Source: Xanthocytophaga agilis (GTDB taxonomy: Bacteria; Bacteroidota; Bacteroidia; Cytophagales; 172606-1). From it: DNA of 64,000 nucleotides. Made by a program: the position numbers and the translations under genes. The stretch lies in NCBI RefSeq assembly GCF_030068605.1, contig NZ_JASJOU010000023.1:43446-107445 (forward strand), read 5' to 3'. Shown piece after piece: positions 8,905-17,432 of the stretch. The notes beneath the pieces were generated by a model. The model did not search any database. It was not told the origin of the DNA and saw only the letters and a list, made by a program, of their open reading frames with translations. The stretch's first letter is position 1, and each line of letters starts with the position of its first letter.

Positions 8905-10161
8905 TTAGCTTTCTTCCTCAAATTCCTGTCTCAATATCTGAAGTACATCGTCAATTGTTTCTTCTTCCAGATCTGTTCTCCGAATCAAGTCTTCTTTGCT
9001 CAGAGCTAGCACGCTACGGGCTGTATCCAAACCTACACGACGAAGTTCGTCAATAATCCAACGTTCAATTTCGTCATCAAACTCCTGAAGATCAATATCT
9101 TCATCTCCCTCTTCATCTGTATCTCGATATACATCTATTTCCATGCCTACCAGTTTACCAGCCAGTCGGATGTTTTGCCCACTTTTACCAATTGCCAGAG
9201 AAACCTGGTCCGGACGCATATAGACAGCAACACGGCCTTCTTCTTCATCAATGGTAATACGACTGATTTTTGCTGGACTTAGAGCACGGGAAATATATAG
9301 TTCAATGTTATCTGTGTAATTAATAACATCAATATTTTCATTGTCCAGTTCCCGAACAATAGTATGAATACGAGATCCTTTCATTCCTACACATGCGCCA
9401 ACCGGATCTATCCGATCATCAAAGCTTTCAACAGCCACTTTTGCTCTTTCTCCTGGCTCACGCACAATTTTTTTAATGGCTATAACCCCATCAAACACCT
9501 CAGGAACTTCACTTTCAAATAATCTTTCTAAGAATACAGGAGAAGTACGAGACAGAATAATCTTAGGAGTGCCATTCACCATTTCAACACGGTGTACAAT
9601 AGCTTTTACAGAATCCCCTTTCCGAAACCGGTCTTTGGGAATCTGTTCTGTACGAGGCAAGGCTAGTTCATGACCTTCTGCATCTAGCAGAATAATTTCT
9701 TTGCCTAATATCTGGTATACTTCTGCAACAATTATTTCGCCAACAAGTTCCTTATATTTCTGAAAAAGTAAATCTTTTTCCAGATCCTTTACTTTTTGGA
9801 TTAGTGTCTGGCGTGCTGTTTGTACTACACGACGTCCGAAATCTTCCAACTTAATAGACTCAGCTACTTCCTCATCCACCTCAAAATCAGGCTCTATCTT
9901 CCGGGCATCTGACAGTGATATTTTATCATGATCCCAGATATCTTCTGAGTTATCATCTACAATTTTGCGAAAACGCCAGATCTCCAAATCACCATTGTCT
10001 GCATTTATAATGATATCAAAGTTCTCATCGGCGCCATATCTCTTGCGGATCATTGTCCGAAAAACATCTTCCAGAATGCGGATCATTGTCGGACGGTCAA
10101 TGTTTTTGAGTCTCGCAAACTCCGCAAATGACTCAATCAGTTCTTTACTTTCTTTGCTCAT
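8905..10161 (-). CDS. nusA: Transcription termination/antitermination factor NusA
   Basis: 418 residues, standard for Bacteroidota NusA, which lack the C-terminal AR repeats of E. coli. The N-terminal RNA-polymerase-binding domain occupies about 1-130 (MIRILEDVFRTMIRKRYG), then an S1 domain (VGEIIVAEVYQILGKEIIL) and two KH domains, with the typical DPVGACVGMKGSRIHTIVREL and VSLAIGKSGQNIRLA. An acidic tail with a helix-hairpin-like segment ends the protein. NusA modulates pausing, termination and rRNA antitermination. It is 50 bp downstream of rimP in the conserved rimP-nusA-infB operon. Confidence 0.97.
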   Translation of the reverse strand: MSKESKELIESFAEFARLKNIDRPTMIRILEDVFRTMIRKRYGADENFDIIINADNGDLEIWRFRKIVDDNSEDIWDHDKISLSDARKIEPDFEVDEEVAESIKLEDFGRRVVQTARQTLIQKVKDLEKDLLFQKYKELVGEIIVAEVYQILGKEIILLDAEGHELALPRTEQIPKDRFRKGDSVKAIVHRVEMVNGTPKIILSRTSPVFLERLFESEVPEVFDGVIAIKKIVREPGERAKVAVESFDDRIDPVGACVGMKGSRIHTIVRELDNENIDVINYTDNIELYISRALSPAKISRITIDEEEGRVAVYMRPDQVSLAIGKSGQNIRLAGKLVGMEIDVYRDTDEEGDEDIDLQEFDDEIERWIIDELRRVGLDTARSVLALSKEDLIRRTDLEEETIDDVLQILRQEFEEES

Positions 10162-10211
10162 TGTATGTTAGTCTTGGGTCATGAATCTTGGATGTATAAT
10201 ACAATCTCTTT

Positions 10212-10688
10212 CTATTTGAAAGATACCAGCACAAATGCTTTATCAATATCCAGAATGGCAACTGTTGCCGTGACAAGTTCTTTTTTCTTTTTATTAGCTT
10301 TATTTACAATTTCTTCCTGAAAAGTAATATTCTCATTATCAACAGCCTCTAACTTTCCTTCTCTTGTAACTCCATCCTTAAGGTGAATACGCACCTGACG
10401 TCCTATATGTTTGGGATACTGACGCACTAATTTTAATGGCTGATCAATACCTGGTGAAGAAACTTCCAATACATATCCTTTAGGAAATAATCCCTCTTCT
10501 TCTATTCTCTTGTCAACATCACGACTTATATCTGCACAGGTATCAATTCCTATTCCATTGTCTCCATCTAATGTAATTGTTACTTTAGGAGTAGTTCTTG
10601 AACCACTTACATAAACATCAACAACAAAGTAAGGAGATTCGCTTAGTTGTGTTTCTACTAATTGGCGTATGTGTTCCTGGTCTTTCAT
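10212..10688 (-). CDS. rimP: Ribosome maturation factor RimP
   Basis: 158 residues. The N-terminal alpha/beta domain contains YFVVDVYVSGSRTTPKVTITLDG and the family signature CADISRDVDKRIEEE...YVLEVSSPGIDQPL; a C-terminal SH3-like barrel (HIGRQVRIHLKDG...GKLEAVDNENITF) follows. RimP is needed for 30S subunit maturation. It is the first gene of rimP-nusA-infB, with a near-consensus promoter at 10779-10810 and a hairpin in the leader. Confidence 0.95.
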   Translation of the reverse strand: MKDQEHIRQLVETQLSESPYFVVDVYVSGSRTTPKVTITLDGDNGIGIDTCADISRDVDKRIEEEGLFPKGYVLEVSSPGIDQPLKLVRQYPKHIGRQVRIHLKDGVTREGKLEAVDNENITFQEEIVNKANKKKKELVTATVAILDIDKAFVLVSFK

Positions 10689-10734
10689 GCCCTTTGATCT
10701 GGTACTGGCTATATTTATAGCTTATCATTCCACG

Positions 10735-10768
10735 AAGCAAAAGAGGGGACACATGCCCCCTCTTGCTT
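10735..10768 (-). promoter_or_regulatory. Hairpin at the 5' end of the rimP-nusA-infB leader
   Basis: The two arms (AAGCAA-AAGAGGGG at 10735-10748 and CCCCCTC-TTGCTT at 10756-10768) form a roughly 12-bp stem with a small bulge. From the promoter just upstream, transcription should start near 10772, so the hairpin would begin within about five nucleotides of the RNA 5' end. It may stabilise the mRNA, attenuate it, or serve as a terminator for the genes further upstream on the same strand. Confidence 0.55.
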
Positions 10769-10778
10769 AATATTTCTG

Positions 10779-10810
10779 CAAATATAAACTAAATATTAGC
10801 TATTAGCAAA
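10779..10810 (-). promoter_or_regulatory. Bacteroidota-type promoter of rimP-nusA-infB
   Basis: On the minus strand TTTG (10810-10807), a 20-nt spacer and TATATTTG (10786-10779) match the -33/-7 consensus exactly, 91 bp before the rimP start. Confidence 0.75.
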
Positions 10811-11010
10811 TATTTTCTATACAATACATGGAAAATAACATTCCAATAATAACTTAACACATTATTAGTCAATATCCATACTGGTAAAAGTAACGAAAAT
10901 ATAAGCATTAACATACCTTGTGGAAGTAATCACTAGTATTACACTGCATAAACACCAGATCATATACTACTACACTTTGCTTATTACCAATTGCTCTTCC
11001 TATTCTACCT

Positions 11011-11460
11011 TTACCCTTCAGCAGCAAAGGAAACCCGCTTCACCTGCCATCCCTTTCGGGTTTTGGTCATGTAAAAGGCTACTGACAATAGTTCATCTTC
11101 ACTATCTCCATACACGCAATAATACAGGCCCTTTTCGGTATCTGAAGCATTATGACATTCTGTTAATTTCCGTTGTTTACGAAAAATAGTCCCCATCAAC
11201 TTATCAACGGACTCTTCATTTGCTACTTGTAAAGCCTTGGTTCTGTTTTTGGTGCGCCATGCCTCAAAAAGCGCTTTGGCAGCAGCCTGTGGTGTGGCAT
11301 ACGTTATCTGGGCTTTTACAGGTAACGCACACAAAATCAACAGACTACATACGACTATCTGCCAACGCAGATTGTGTATCCATAAAACACACATAACTTG
11401 ACAGAATCTAACCAATTCCTTTGGCGTTCTCATACAGCCTAGAAAATTAAAAGAATTCAT
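11011..11460 (-). CDS. Exported protein of unknown function
   Basis: 149 residues at most. A hydrophobic stretch IVVCSLLILCALPVKAQ reads as a signal peptide ending in AQ, a common cleavage pattern here. The first 20 or so residues before it are atypical, so the true start may be an internal Met (near 11394). The mature part begins ITYATPQAAAKALFEAWRTKNRTKALQVANEESVDKL, which resembles the small alpha+beta folds (SnoaL/DUF4878-like) that follow signal peptides in lipoproteins, but I cannot assign a family. It starts 20 bp after the stop of the next upstream gene, suggesting an operon of two secreted proteins. Confidence 0.6.
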   Translation of the reverse strand: MNSFNFLGCMRTPKELVRFCQVMCVLWIHNLRWQIVVCSLLILCALPVKAQITYATPQAAAKALFEAWRTKNRTKALQVANEESVDKLMGTIFRKQRKLTECHNASDTEKGLYYCVYGDSEDELLSVAFYMTKTRKGWQVKRVSFAAEG

Positions 11461-11480
11461 AGCATATCCCTCCTCTACTC

Positions 11481-12047
11481 TTATTTAGCTGTGTAAGTAA
11501 TCTCATTGGTTACAGGGGCAAATTTTCCACTGATATAACCATCAATTCCTTGAAATCTCAGACGAAGTGTAGTTTCGGTAAGTTCCAGGACTTCAGCATC
11601 ACTTCCCAACAAAAAACCTATCATAGCATTGCTGTTATCTTCTTTCATAACAGGTAGCCCACTCAAAGTCAGTTTCTTACCATCAGAACTGATCTGCCAG
11701 TGCAGATCAGGTACAGTAGGCATTGACTTTACACACAATTTTGTTCCTTCAGAGTAAGAAGCGTTCAGATCACTGCTTAAAATAAGTTCATTATCTGCAT
11801 AACACGAACCTGACTCTACAGGAATTTTGTAACCAGATCGATTGATAGCTGTTACAACCCAACGTTTACGTCCGGTTCCGGATAACTTCTGAAAGGCAGG
11901 ATTCACTCTAAGCTTGGGATCTATCTTCAGATTGGCATTAGCTGAAGGTTGAATTTTAGTAGCAGTTCCAGATGTTGGAGTCTGTGCGTATAGCACACCT
12001 GATAAAACTGAAACGAGGATAAGTAGTAAGAAGTGTCTGGTGTTCAT
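11481..12047 (-). CDS. Exported protein of unknown function
   Basis: 188 residues with a clear signal peptide (MNTRHFLLLILVSVLSGVLYAQ). The mature part looks all-beta: repeated short strands such as KRWVVTAINRSGY, ELILSSDLNASY and LRLRFQGIDGYISGKF. Two cysteines (in GSCYADN and KLCVKS) could form a disulfide. The overall look is lipocalin-like, but no signature is firm enough for a family call. It lies 20 bp upstream of another small exported protein and they are probably co-transcribed. Confidence 0.65.
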   Translation of the reverse strand: MNTRHFLLLILVSVLSGVLYAQTPTSGTATKIQPSANANLKIDPKLRVNPAFQKLSGTGRKRWVVTAINRSGYKIPVESGSCYADNELILSSDLNASYSEGTKLCVKSMPTVPDLHWQISSDGKKLTLSGLPVMKEDNSNAMIGFLLGSDAEVLELTETTLRLRFQGIDGYISGKFAPVTNEITYTAK

Positions 12048-12556
12048 GGTTATATCTTGTAGGTACTACAATTTGATAAAGGCAGGTTAGCCTGAGATGT
12101 ATACAAATGTAGAGACCGACGCCTGTCTTACTCAAGACATGAACATGTGTGTTTTCAGAGTATACGGCTCTTTCCTACTAAGTTTGTCCATTGTCAAGAA
12201 CTTATATATACCTCACGCCCTGTCACTCTTTTTTGCTTGCTCAAAAGAGGCGCATCAAATGAGAGTTTGGTGAGCTAGTCTATGAATTTGTAAAAAACAC
12301 TCCTTTATCCACTTCATTCCCTTATTGTCCTTCTGAAAGAATCTTTTGGCAAGACCGGCGGCTTATGGGTTTGGAAAGTATTTTTTTCTTTCAGAAACCG
12401 AACGCGACTCTATTTGTCACACGTGTCCCGCCGTAGCGGGAAGTTTCTTTCAGAAGGGCAGGAAGGAGATGGTTCTTTGAGAAGAACAGAAAAGGGATTT
12501 GTGTGTCTAAGAGGTGCTTTTCCTTTTATTTACAGGCTTCTTTGTGAGGCCCATAA
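12048..12556. other. Gene-free region with short inverted repeats
   Basis: 509 bp without a supported gene. A 13-bp inverted repeat CCTTCTGAAAGAA (12329-12341) / TTCTTTCAGAAGG (12445-12457) brackets it in part, a third partial copy (CTTTCAGAAA) lies near 12389, and a GC hairpin CCCGC-CGTA-GCGGG sits at 12427-12440. It could be the remnant of a small palindromic element. The plus-strand 86-codon ORF across it looks spurious. Confidence 0.4.
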
Positions 12557-13999
12557 TTACTTCTTCTCTTTCAGTTGTTTGAGCATTTGTTTGCCCTGCT
12601 CAAAGTCAGGATTCAGCTCAATAGCTTTTTCAAGGTTTTGTATACACAAGTCCATCTTCTCCATATTGCCATAGGTATCCGCCAAGGCTACATAGGTTTT
12701 CCAATAGGAAGGATATTCTTTTGTATTAAACTGAAATACTTCAATGGCTTCCAGATACTTCTTCTCATAATAGAATTTGTACCCGAGCTTATACAGTATG
12801 TTCTCATCTGGTTTTATGATTGCTGTTTCTTTGAACTTTCGGTATTGATCCAGACCTGCTTGCACACCTTTTACACGGGCGGTTTCCCATAACAGTGTTT
12901 GTGGGGAATTATACTGATCATAGCCTAACCAGTCATAGAGGGTATACTTCCCTCCTAACGTAACATCAACCAGTTGATCCCGAATGTTCAAGCCATTGTC
13001 ACTATTGGTAAAATAAACGAGTGCCTTTTCTTTTTCAGGCACTAGTAGTGTATACGCTTTATAGCCTGGATTATCACCCCAATGAAAACCTACTATACCT
13101 TGTGCCGTTTTTTCCAGTCCCCATCCCAATCCCCAGGATAAATTAGGTTGTGCATCTGATAAAGAGATTTGTGGGGTAAGCATGGCGGTAATGGATGACG
13201 ACTGCAAAACAGCAGGTTTGAGAATCGCAATCAATAACCGGGAGTAATCTTCTGCTGTTGTATAAAGTGAGTAAGCGGCGTTGGCTTCTTTGGATTGATT
13301 TCCCTTTACCGATTTTCCACTCCTATCATATGCAGTTGCTACCCGTGGTTGTATAACGGAAGTCCAAACCATGTAGCTATCTTTCATGAAAAGAGGTGTA
13401 AAAACTTTAATCTGAATGAGTTTATCCAGAGGCATTTGGGTGATGTGCTCAACTACTTTTTGCAGAAATACATATCCTTCACCTGAATAACTAAACTTCT
13501 CTCCAGGTGTAAATCCGATAGTAAGCTTATCGTCCCGCCAGTTAGGGAAGCCTGTAGTGTGACTAAGTACCATACGGGCAGTAATGGCATTATACCGTTT
13601 GTCTGTCAACCCTTCATAGGGTTTGTCCAGATATTCATGCAAGGGTTTATCCAGAGAAAGTTTCCCTTCTTCTACAAGTTTTAAAACAGCAAACGCAAAA
13701 ACAGTCTTTGTTAGAGAGGCGGCTTCAAACAGAGTGTTTGTTGTTACAGGAGCTTTGGTAGTTTTATCTTTCACACCAAATGCATGTGAATAAACAATTG
13801 TAGAGTGATTCACAATTGCAAGAGATAGTCCTGGAATGTGTGCACTGTCCAGGAGTGGTGTTAGTTTCTGTGTTACATCTTGGACAGAAACTACAGTCCC
13901 ATCCAAGGTTTGAATGTCTTTGTTGACTGTCTGTGAAAATGACAAATGAGTCAGACAAAGTAGCAGAAAGCTTGGGGGTAAAAGTGAAAGCTTTTTCAT
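12557..13999 (-). CDS. Serine hydrolase (class C beta-lactamase/PBP-like) with C-terminal TPR region
   Basis: 480 residues. A signal peptide (about 1-22, ending FSQ) leads to a beta-lactamase-family domain with SLTK (Ser95, Lys98) as the SxxK motif, YSG at 171-173 in place of YxN, and HWGDNPGYKA toward the C-terminus as the KTG-like strand region. After the hydrolase domain, about residues 390-480 hold helical repeats (YKLGYKFYYEKKYLEAIEVF, TYVALADTYGNMEKM, LEKAIELNPDFEQGK) typical of TPRs. These proteins are usually periplasmic esterases or D-amino-acid peptidases rather than antibiotic-degrading enzymes. Stand-alone; substrate unknown. Confidence 0.82.
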   Translation of the reverse strand: MKKLSLLPPSFLLLCLTHLSFSQTVNKDIQTLDGTVVSVQDVTQKLTPLLDSAHIPGLSLAIVNHSTIVYSHAFGVKDKTTKAPVTTNTLFEAASLTKTVFAFAVLKLVEEGKLSLDKPLHEYLDKPYEGLTDKRYNAITARMVLSHTTGFPNWRDDKLTIGFTPGEKFSYSGEGYVFLQKVVEHITQMPLDKLIQIKVFTPLFMKDSYMVWTSVIQPRVATAYDRSGKSVKGNQSKEANAAYSLYTTAEDYSRLLIAILKPAVLQSSSITAMLTPQISLSDAQPNLSWGLGWGLEKTAQGIVGFHWGDNPGYKAYTLLVPEKEKALVYFTNSDNGLNIRDQLVDVTLGGKYTLYDWLGYDQYNSPQTLLWETARVKGVQAGLDQYRKFKETAIIKPDENILYKLGYKFYYEKKYLEAIEVFQFNTKEYPSYWKTYVALADTYGNMEKMDLCIQNLEKAIELNPDFEQGKQMLKQLKEKK

Positions 14000-14208
14000 A
14001 GTAGTGGAGTTGTAAGTGTTGTCTTACAGCAAGATGCATCTACTCTCATAGAGGTTGCATAGTTAATGCATTTAGTTAGCAGGTAGATATAAAGTAAAAT
14101 ATGCTCTTTTCTTACTACTAAAACAGTATTTCATTTCTGATTCTTGCCAGAAAAAAGTATTTTCAAATGAATTAACTTCTTAGAGAGATTTCTTCCTGAA
14201 AAATACCT

Positions 14209-14751
14209 ATGGTATACACCCTTGTGGTATATTACAAAAGTTGGAATGTCCAGTTACTGGACGAGTATGGAATGACTATCACTGTACTCACAAAAGAAAA
14301 AGCACCCAACCAAACGGCATTCTGGTCTTTTCTATTTCCCAGCATGTATTATCAAACCGCCTTTCTGGAGAAGAACTTAACCATTCAGAAAGAAGAAGGC
14401 CAAACATGTGTATTATATGATGAGCATCCTGTTGGCTATATCAGCTTCCCGACCCTGTCCTTATCAGGCTATATATGCACTATTTATCTGGAAGACCAGG
14501 AATACCGTCTGATCAGAAAAATATTTTCTACCGAAGAATTCCGAATTGTAAAACACAAATCAGATCTGGTTATAACGTTTACCCACATACAGTTTCAGGA
14601 AGATACTAGTGTACTATCAGGATTGTTTAATTTTTCGGATACATTTAATCTGGCTCTGGGTGTATATGATCCGTCTCTGAGTCAGGAGAGGATCCTACAA
14701 CTCACCTTGCTAGCTGGGTACTGTATTAAATCTGTATATAGCTCAACCTGA
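14209..14751 (+). CDS. Hypothetical protein
   Basis: 180 residues with no signal peptide or membrane segment and no family I recognise. The sequence is aromatic-rich and predicted mostly beta (SFLFPSMYYQTAFLEKN, YICTIYLEDQEYRLIRKIF, DLVITFTHIQFQED), with an amphipathic end ILQLTLLAGYCIKSVY. The overall impression is of an LURP/scramblase-like beta barrel, but this is only an impression. It is followed 178 bp later by another unknown gene on the same strand. Codon use is like its neighbours, which supports a real gene. Confidence 0.55.
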   Translation: MVYTLVVYYKSWNVQLLDEYGMTITVLTKEKAPNQTAFWSFLFPSMYYQTAFLEKNLTIQKEEGQTCVLYDEHPVGYISFPTLSLSGYICTIYLEDQEYRLIRKIFSTEEFRIVKHKSDLVITFTHIQFQEDTSVLSGLFNFSDTFNLALGVYDPSLSQERILQLTLLAGYCIKSVYSST

Positions 14752-14929
14752 TAGAAGTAAATGTCGCATTCAAAAAGTATCTTCATCTTAACTATACAAC
14801 ACTTCTGATAATGCTATAATTATGAGACAGTATTAACCATCTCTCCTGTTTTGTACATTCTAAGAATGGCATTTTTATTGCTTGGTTGTACACACTCAAG
14901 TTATCGTCCTATCTGCCTCATTTCTGCTT

Positions 14930-15736
14930 ATGTATAAACATTTTTTACTTGTACCCTTCCTCTTCTTCCTTACTTCAACTCTGAATGCCCAGGTGCAGTC
15001 TAGCCTTATAGCTGTTTTACAAACCAAAAGCTTTGGTAAACTGAAAAAGTACATGGATAGTGTGAATCGCAATGAGGGGAGTGCTACTATATACCGTGAC
15101 TATATACGCAATCTTACTACTGGTTACAAGGAGGTCATTTTTTGTGTAGACGCCCGTATATACAAAAAAGAAAATCCATCTTCTTATGAATTTGACTGGT
15201 TTCGGATAACCTGTATAACTACCTCAAAGATTTTGTGTTATTATGAACTAAGTAAGCGGAAAGATACTCTAGTCGGAGGCCAGAAAGAACATTATTATGA
15301 AACTATTACCAGGTATAGAAATGATAGTACCTATCAGCTTTTTAGAAACGAATTTCAAACCTTATTTCAGACTAAGATAGATGAACATGAGCTTTTTGAT
15401 GAAGAATCTGTATATGAGGAAGGTTGTGGACTAGGAGGATGGCCTTCAGAATGGGAAGAAAAAATCAGACATTTTGTTAAAAACAAAGAGAGAGGCAGCC
15501 TGATGGTCTGGTTACATTCTGCAAACACAGAGAAACAGCTATATGCATTGAAAGGGCTTTCTCAATTGAAAAAGAAGAATAGACTACAATTAAGTGCACA
15601 TGAAAAAAAGATAATACAATTTATAAAGCATAAAAAGGGAACTGTTCGTTACTGCAAAGGTTGTGTTTTTGGGCCTCCACCATCTGTACGTCGTATAGCC
15701 CGGAAGTTTAATTTGGGGATATTAGCATTATTATAG
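14930..15736 (+). CDS. Exported protein of unknown function
   Basis: About 268 residues from the ATG at 14930. That start gives a clean signal peptide (MYKHFLLVPFLFFLTSTLNAQ), whereas a TTG 48 bp upstream would put an odd extension before it. The body is polar and aromatic, with no catalytic motif I know. The C-terminal 90 residues look helical and HEAT-like (LMVWLHSANTEKQLYALKGLSQLKKK), and a CKGC pair precedes PPPSVRRIARKF. Function unknown; probably periplasmic or surface-associated. Confidence 0.55.
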   Translation: MYKHFLLVPFLFFLTSTLNAQVQSSLIAVLQTKSFGKLKKYMDSVNRNEGSATIYRDYIRNLTTGYKEVIFCVDARIYKKENPSSYEFDWFRITCITTSKILCYYELSKRKDTLVGGQKEHYYETITRYRNDSTYQLFRNEFQTLFQTKIDEHELFDEESVYEEGCGLGGWPSEWEEKIRHFVKNKERGSLMVWLHSANTEKQLYALKGLSQLKKKNRLQLSAHEKKIIQFIKHKKGTVRYCKGCVFGPPPSVRRIARKFNLGILALL

Positions 15737-15770
15737 ACTAGTAAGACATAGTACTTAACATCAAACAAAA

Positions 15771-15798
15771 ACAGGTCCGAACAGTTGCTCGGACCTGT
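15771..15798. terminator. Rho-independent terminator, bidirectional
   Basis: ACAGGTCCGA / TCGGACCTGT: perfect 10-bp stem with an eight-base loop between two convergent genes, followed by an AT-rich stretch on both sides. Confidence 0.8.
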
Positions 15799-15825
15799 CA
15801 TATATATTTTACTATATGCTGGTTA

Positions 15826-16635
15826 CTATTTTGCTTTGGCAGTAACTCCCAATTGACTCAGAATTTCAGTTGCTACCAGTTCGGATGAAGCTGGATTTTG
15901 TCCTGTGATCAGTCGGCCATCAGTTACCAGAAAAGGTTTCCAGTCTCCACCACTTTCATAGTTACCTCCTTTTTCTTTTAGCATGTCTTCCAGTGGGAAC
16001 GGACATTCCTGAGTAGAATTTCCGGCTACTTCTTCACTATTGGAATAACCTGTCACTTTCTTGCCTTTAATTAAAGGGGCGCCATCTTTGCCCTTCACAT
16101 TTTTTAGCGCTGCCGGAGCATGACATACCAGAGCTACAGGTTTGTTAGCTGCATAAAATGATTCGATGAGTTGGATAGACTGTGTGTTCTCAGGCAGATC
16201 CCACATAGGACCATGTCCACCCGGATAGAAGATAGCATCATAATCACTGGCTTTAACCTCTGTCAGGGCAAGCGTGTTATCCAGTTTCTTCTGGGCATCT
16301 GCATCCTGCTGGAATCGTTTCACAGAGGCTGTTACATAGTCGGGAGCAAGGCTTTTAGGGTCTATTGGGGCTTTACCTCCCTTAGGTGAGGCAATCACCA
16401 ATTCGATATCCTGTTCAGATAAAAGGTAATACGGAGAGGCCAATTCTTCGAGCCATATTCCGGTTTTGTGTCCTGTGGCTTGTATTTCACCATAGGATGT
16501 AACAACAAAAAGTACTTTCCTGGTTTTCATATGTGTTGAGGTATGTTTTGTGTGTTTTATTTTAAGTTGGCTATATCCCTGTAAGGCTATAACCAGAGAC
16601 AAGACAATACATAAAAAAGCTGTACTACGTTTCAT
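15826..16635 (-). CDS. DJ-1/PfpI family protein (Hsp31-like), exported
   Basis: 269 residues. The core shows the Hsp31 branch of the DJ-1 superfamily: KTGIWLEELASPYY with the conserved Glu, YPGGHGPMWDLP, and the nucleophile elbow ALVCHAPAAL (Cys171, His172). Relatives are glyoxalase III-type enzymes or chaperones that protect against methylglyoxal. The odd part is a hydrophobic N-terminus (MKRSTAFLCIVLSLVIALQG) in front of the domain, which reads as a signal peptide; most family members are cytoplasmic. An internal Met at residue 36 could give a cytoplasmic form. It is divergent from a Crp/Fnr-type regulator 182 bp away. Confidence 0.85.
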   Translation of the reverse strand: MKRSTAFLCIVLSLVIALQGYSQLKIKHTKHTSTHMKTRKVLFVVTSYGEIQATGHKTGIWLEELASPYYLLSEQDIELVIASPKGGKAPIDPKSLAPDYVTASVKRFQQDADAQKKLDNTLALTEVKASDYDAIFYPGGHGPMWDLPENTQSIQLIESFYAANKPVALVCHAPAALKNVKGKDGAPLIKGKKVTGYSNSEEVAGNSTQECPFPLEDMLKEKGGNYESGGDWKPFLVTDGRLITGQNPASSELVATEILSQLGVTAKAK

Positions 16636-16817
16636 ATTCTGGTAACTAAGTTTGTTTTACTGGGGCAAAGTTGGTAGATCTATGTGTGTTTAAGAAGGAG
16701 CCAGATCACAATTTTTCTGTGACGTAGATCACATGAATAGTATAAGAAATAGCAATCTGTATGTGGTAAAATGTACTTTTGCCAATCAGATGTTTAGCTA
16801 TTCCGCTTTTTAGAATT

Positions 16818-17384
16818 ATGAGTATAGTACTGAGGCAACATATTGAAGAGATTGTAGCACTGACAGATTCCGAATTTGAGTACATACAATCACTCTTTAC
16901 ACACAAAAAGTTAAAGAAACACCAATACCTGGTGCAAGAGGGCAGCTACGTAACACATGAGTATTTTGTGCTGAATGGACTGCTAAAGGCTTCTTATACC
17001 AACGAAACAGGCAAAGAACATATTATACAGTTTGCTATGGAAAACTGGTGGGTTACCGATTATCAGGCGTATATCACCCAAAGACAGGCCACACTGAATA
17101 TCGACTGTATTGAAGCATCCGAACTGCTCAGTATATCGTTTGAAAACAAAAAACTGCTTTGCGCTGAACTACATAAAATGGAGTATTTTTTCCGAATGAA
17201 AGCTTCTTTGGGATATGTGGCTATGCAACAGCGTATTTTATCTTTGCTCAACAACGATGCCCGATTGCGCTATGAGCAACTGATGCAGCAATATCCTACA
17301 CTCCTTCAACGGGTACCTAAGTTGCTGATTGCCTCCTATCTCGGAGTATCACGCGAAACATTAAGCCGGTTTTCAGCTTCCTGA
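16818..17384 (+). CDS. Crp/Fnr family transcriptional regulator
   Basis: About 188 residues. A cyclic-nucleotide-binding-like beta roll (about 10-110) includes LVQEGSYVTHEYFVLNGLLKASY and GKEHIIQFAMENWWVTDY; a C-terminal helix-turn-helix ends LLIASYLGVSRETLSRF. Arg/Glu residues that bind cAMP in Crp are not evident, so the ligand is unknown. I start at the ATG at 16818; an upstream ATG at 16779 adds 13 residues not like the family. It is divergent from the DJ-1 gene, and in Bacteroidota such regulators commonly control the gene next to them, so a role in its regulation is likely but inferred. Confidence 0.82.
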   Translation: MSIVLRQHIEEIVALTDSEFEYIQSLFTHKKLKKHQYLVQEGSYVTHEYFVLNGLLKASYTNETGKEHIIQFAMENWWVTDYQAYITQRQATLNIDCIEASELLSISFENKKLLCAELHKMEYFFRMKASLGYVAMQQRILSLLNNDARLRYEQLMQQYPTLLQRVPKLLIASYLGVSRETLSRFSAS

Positions 17385-17432
17385 GCGCTATACAGACTAC
17401 CTCAACTAATCACAGATATATAGATAGAGTAT

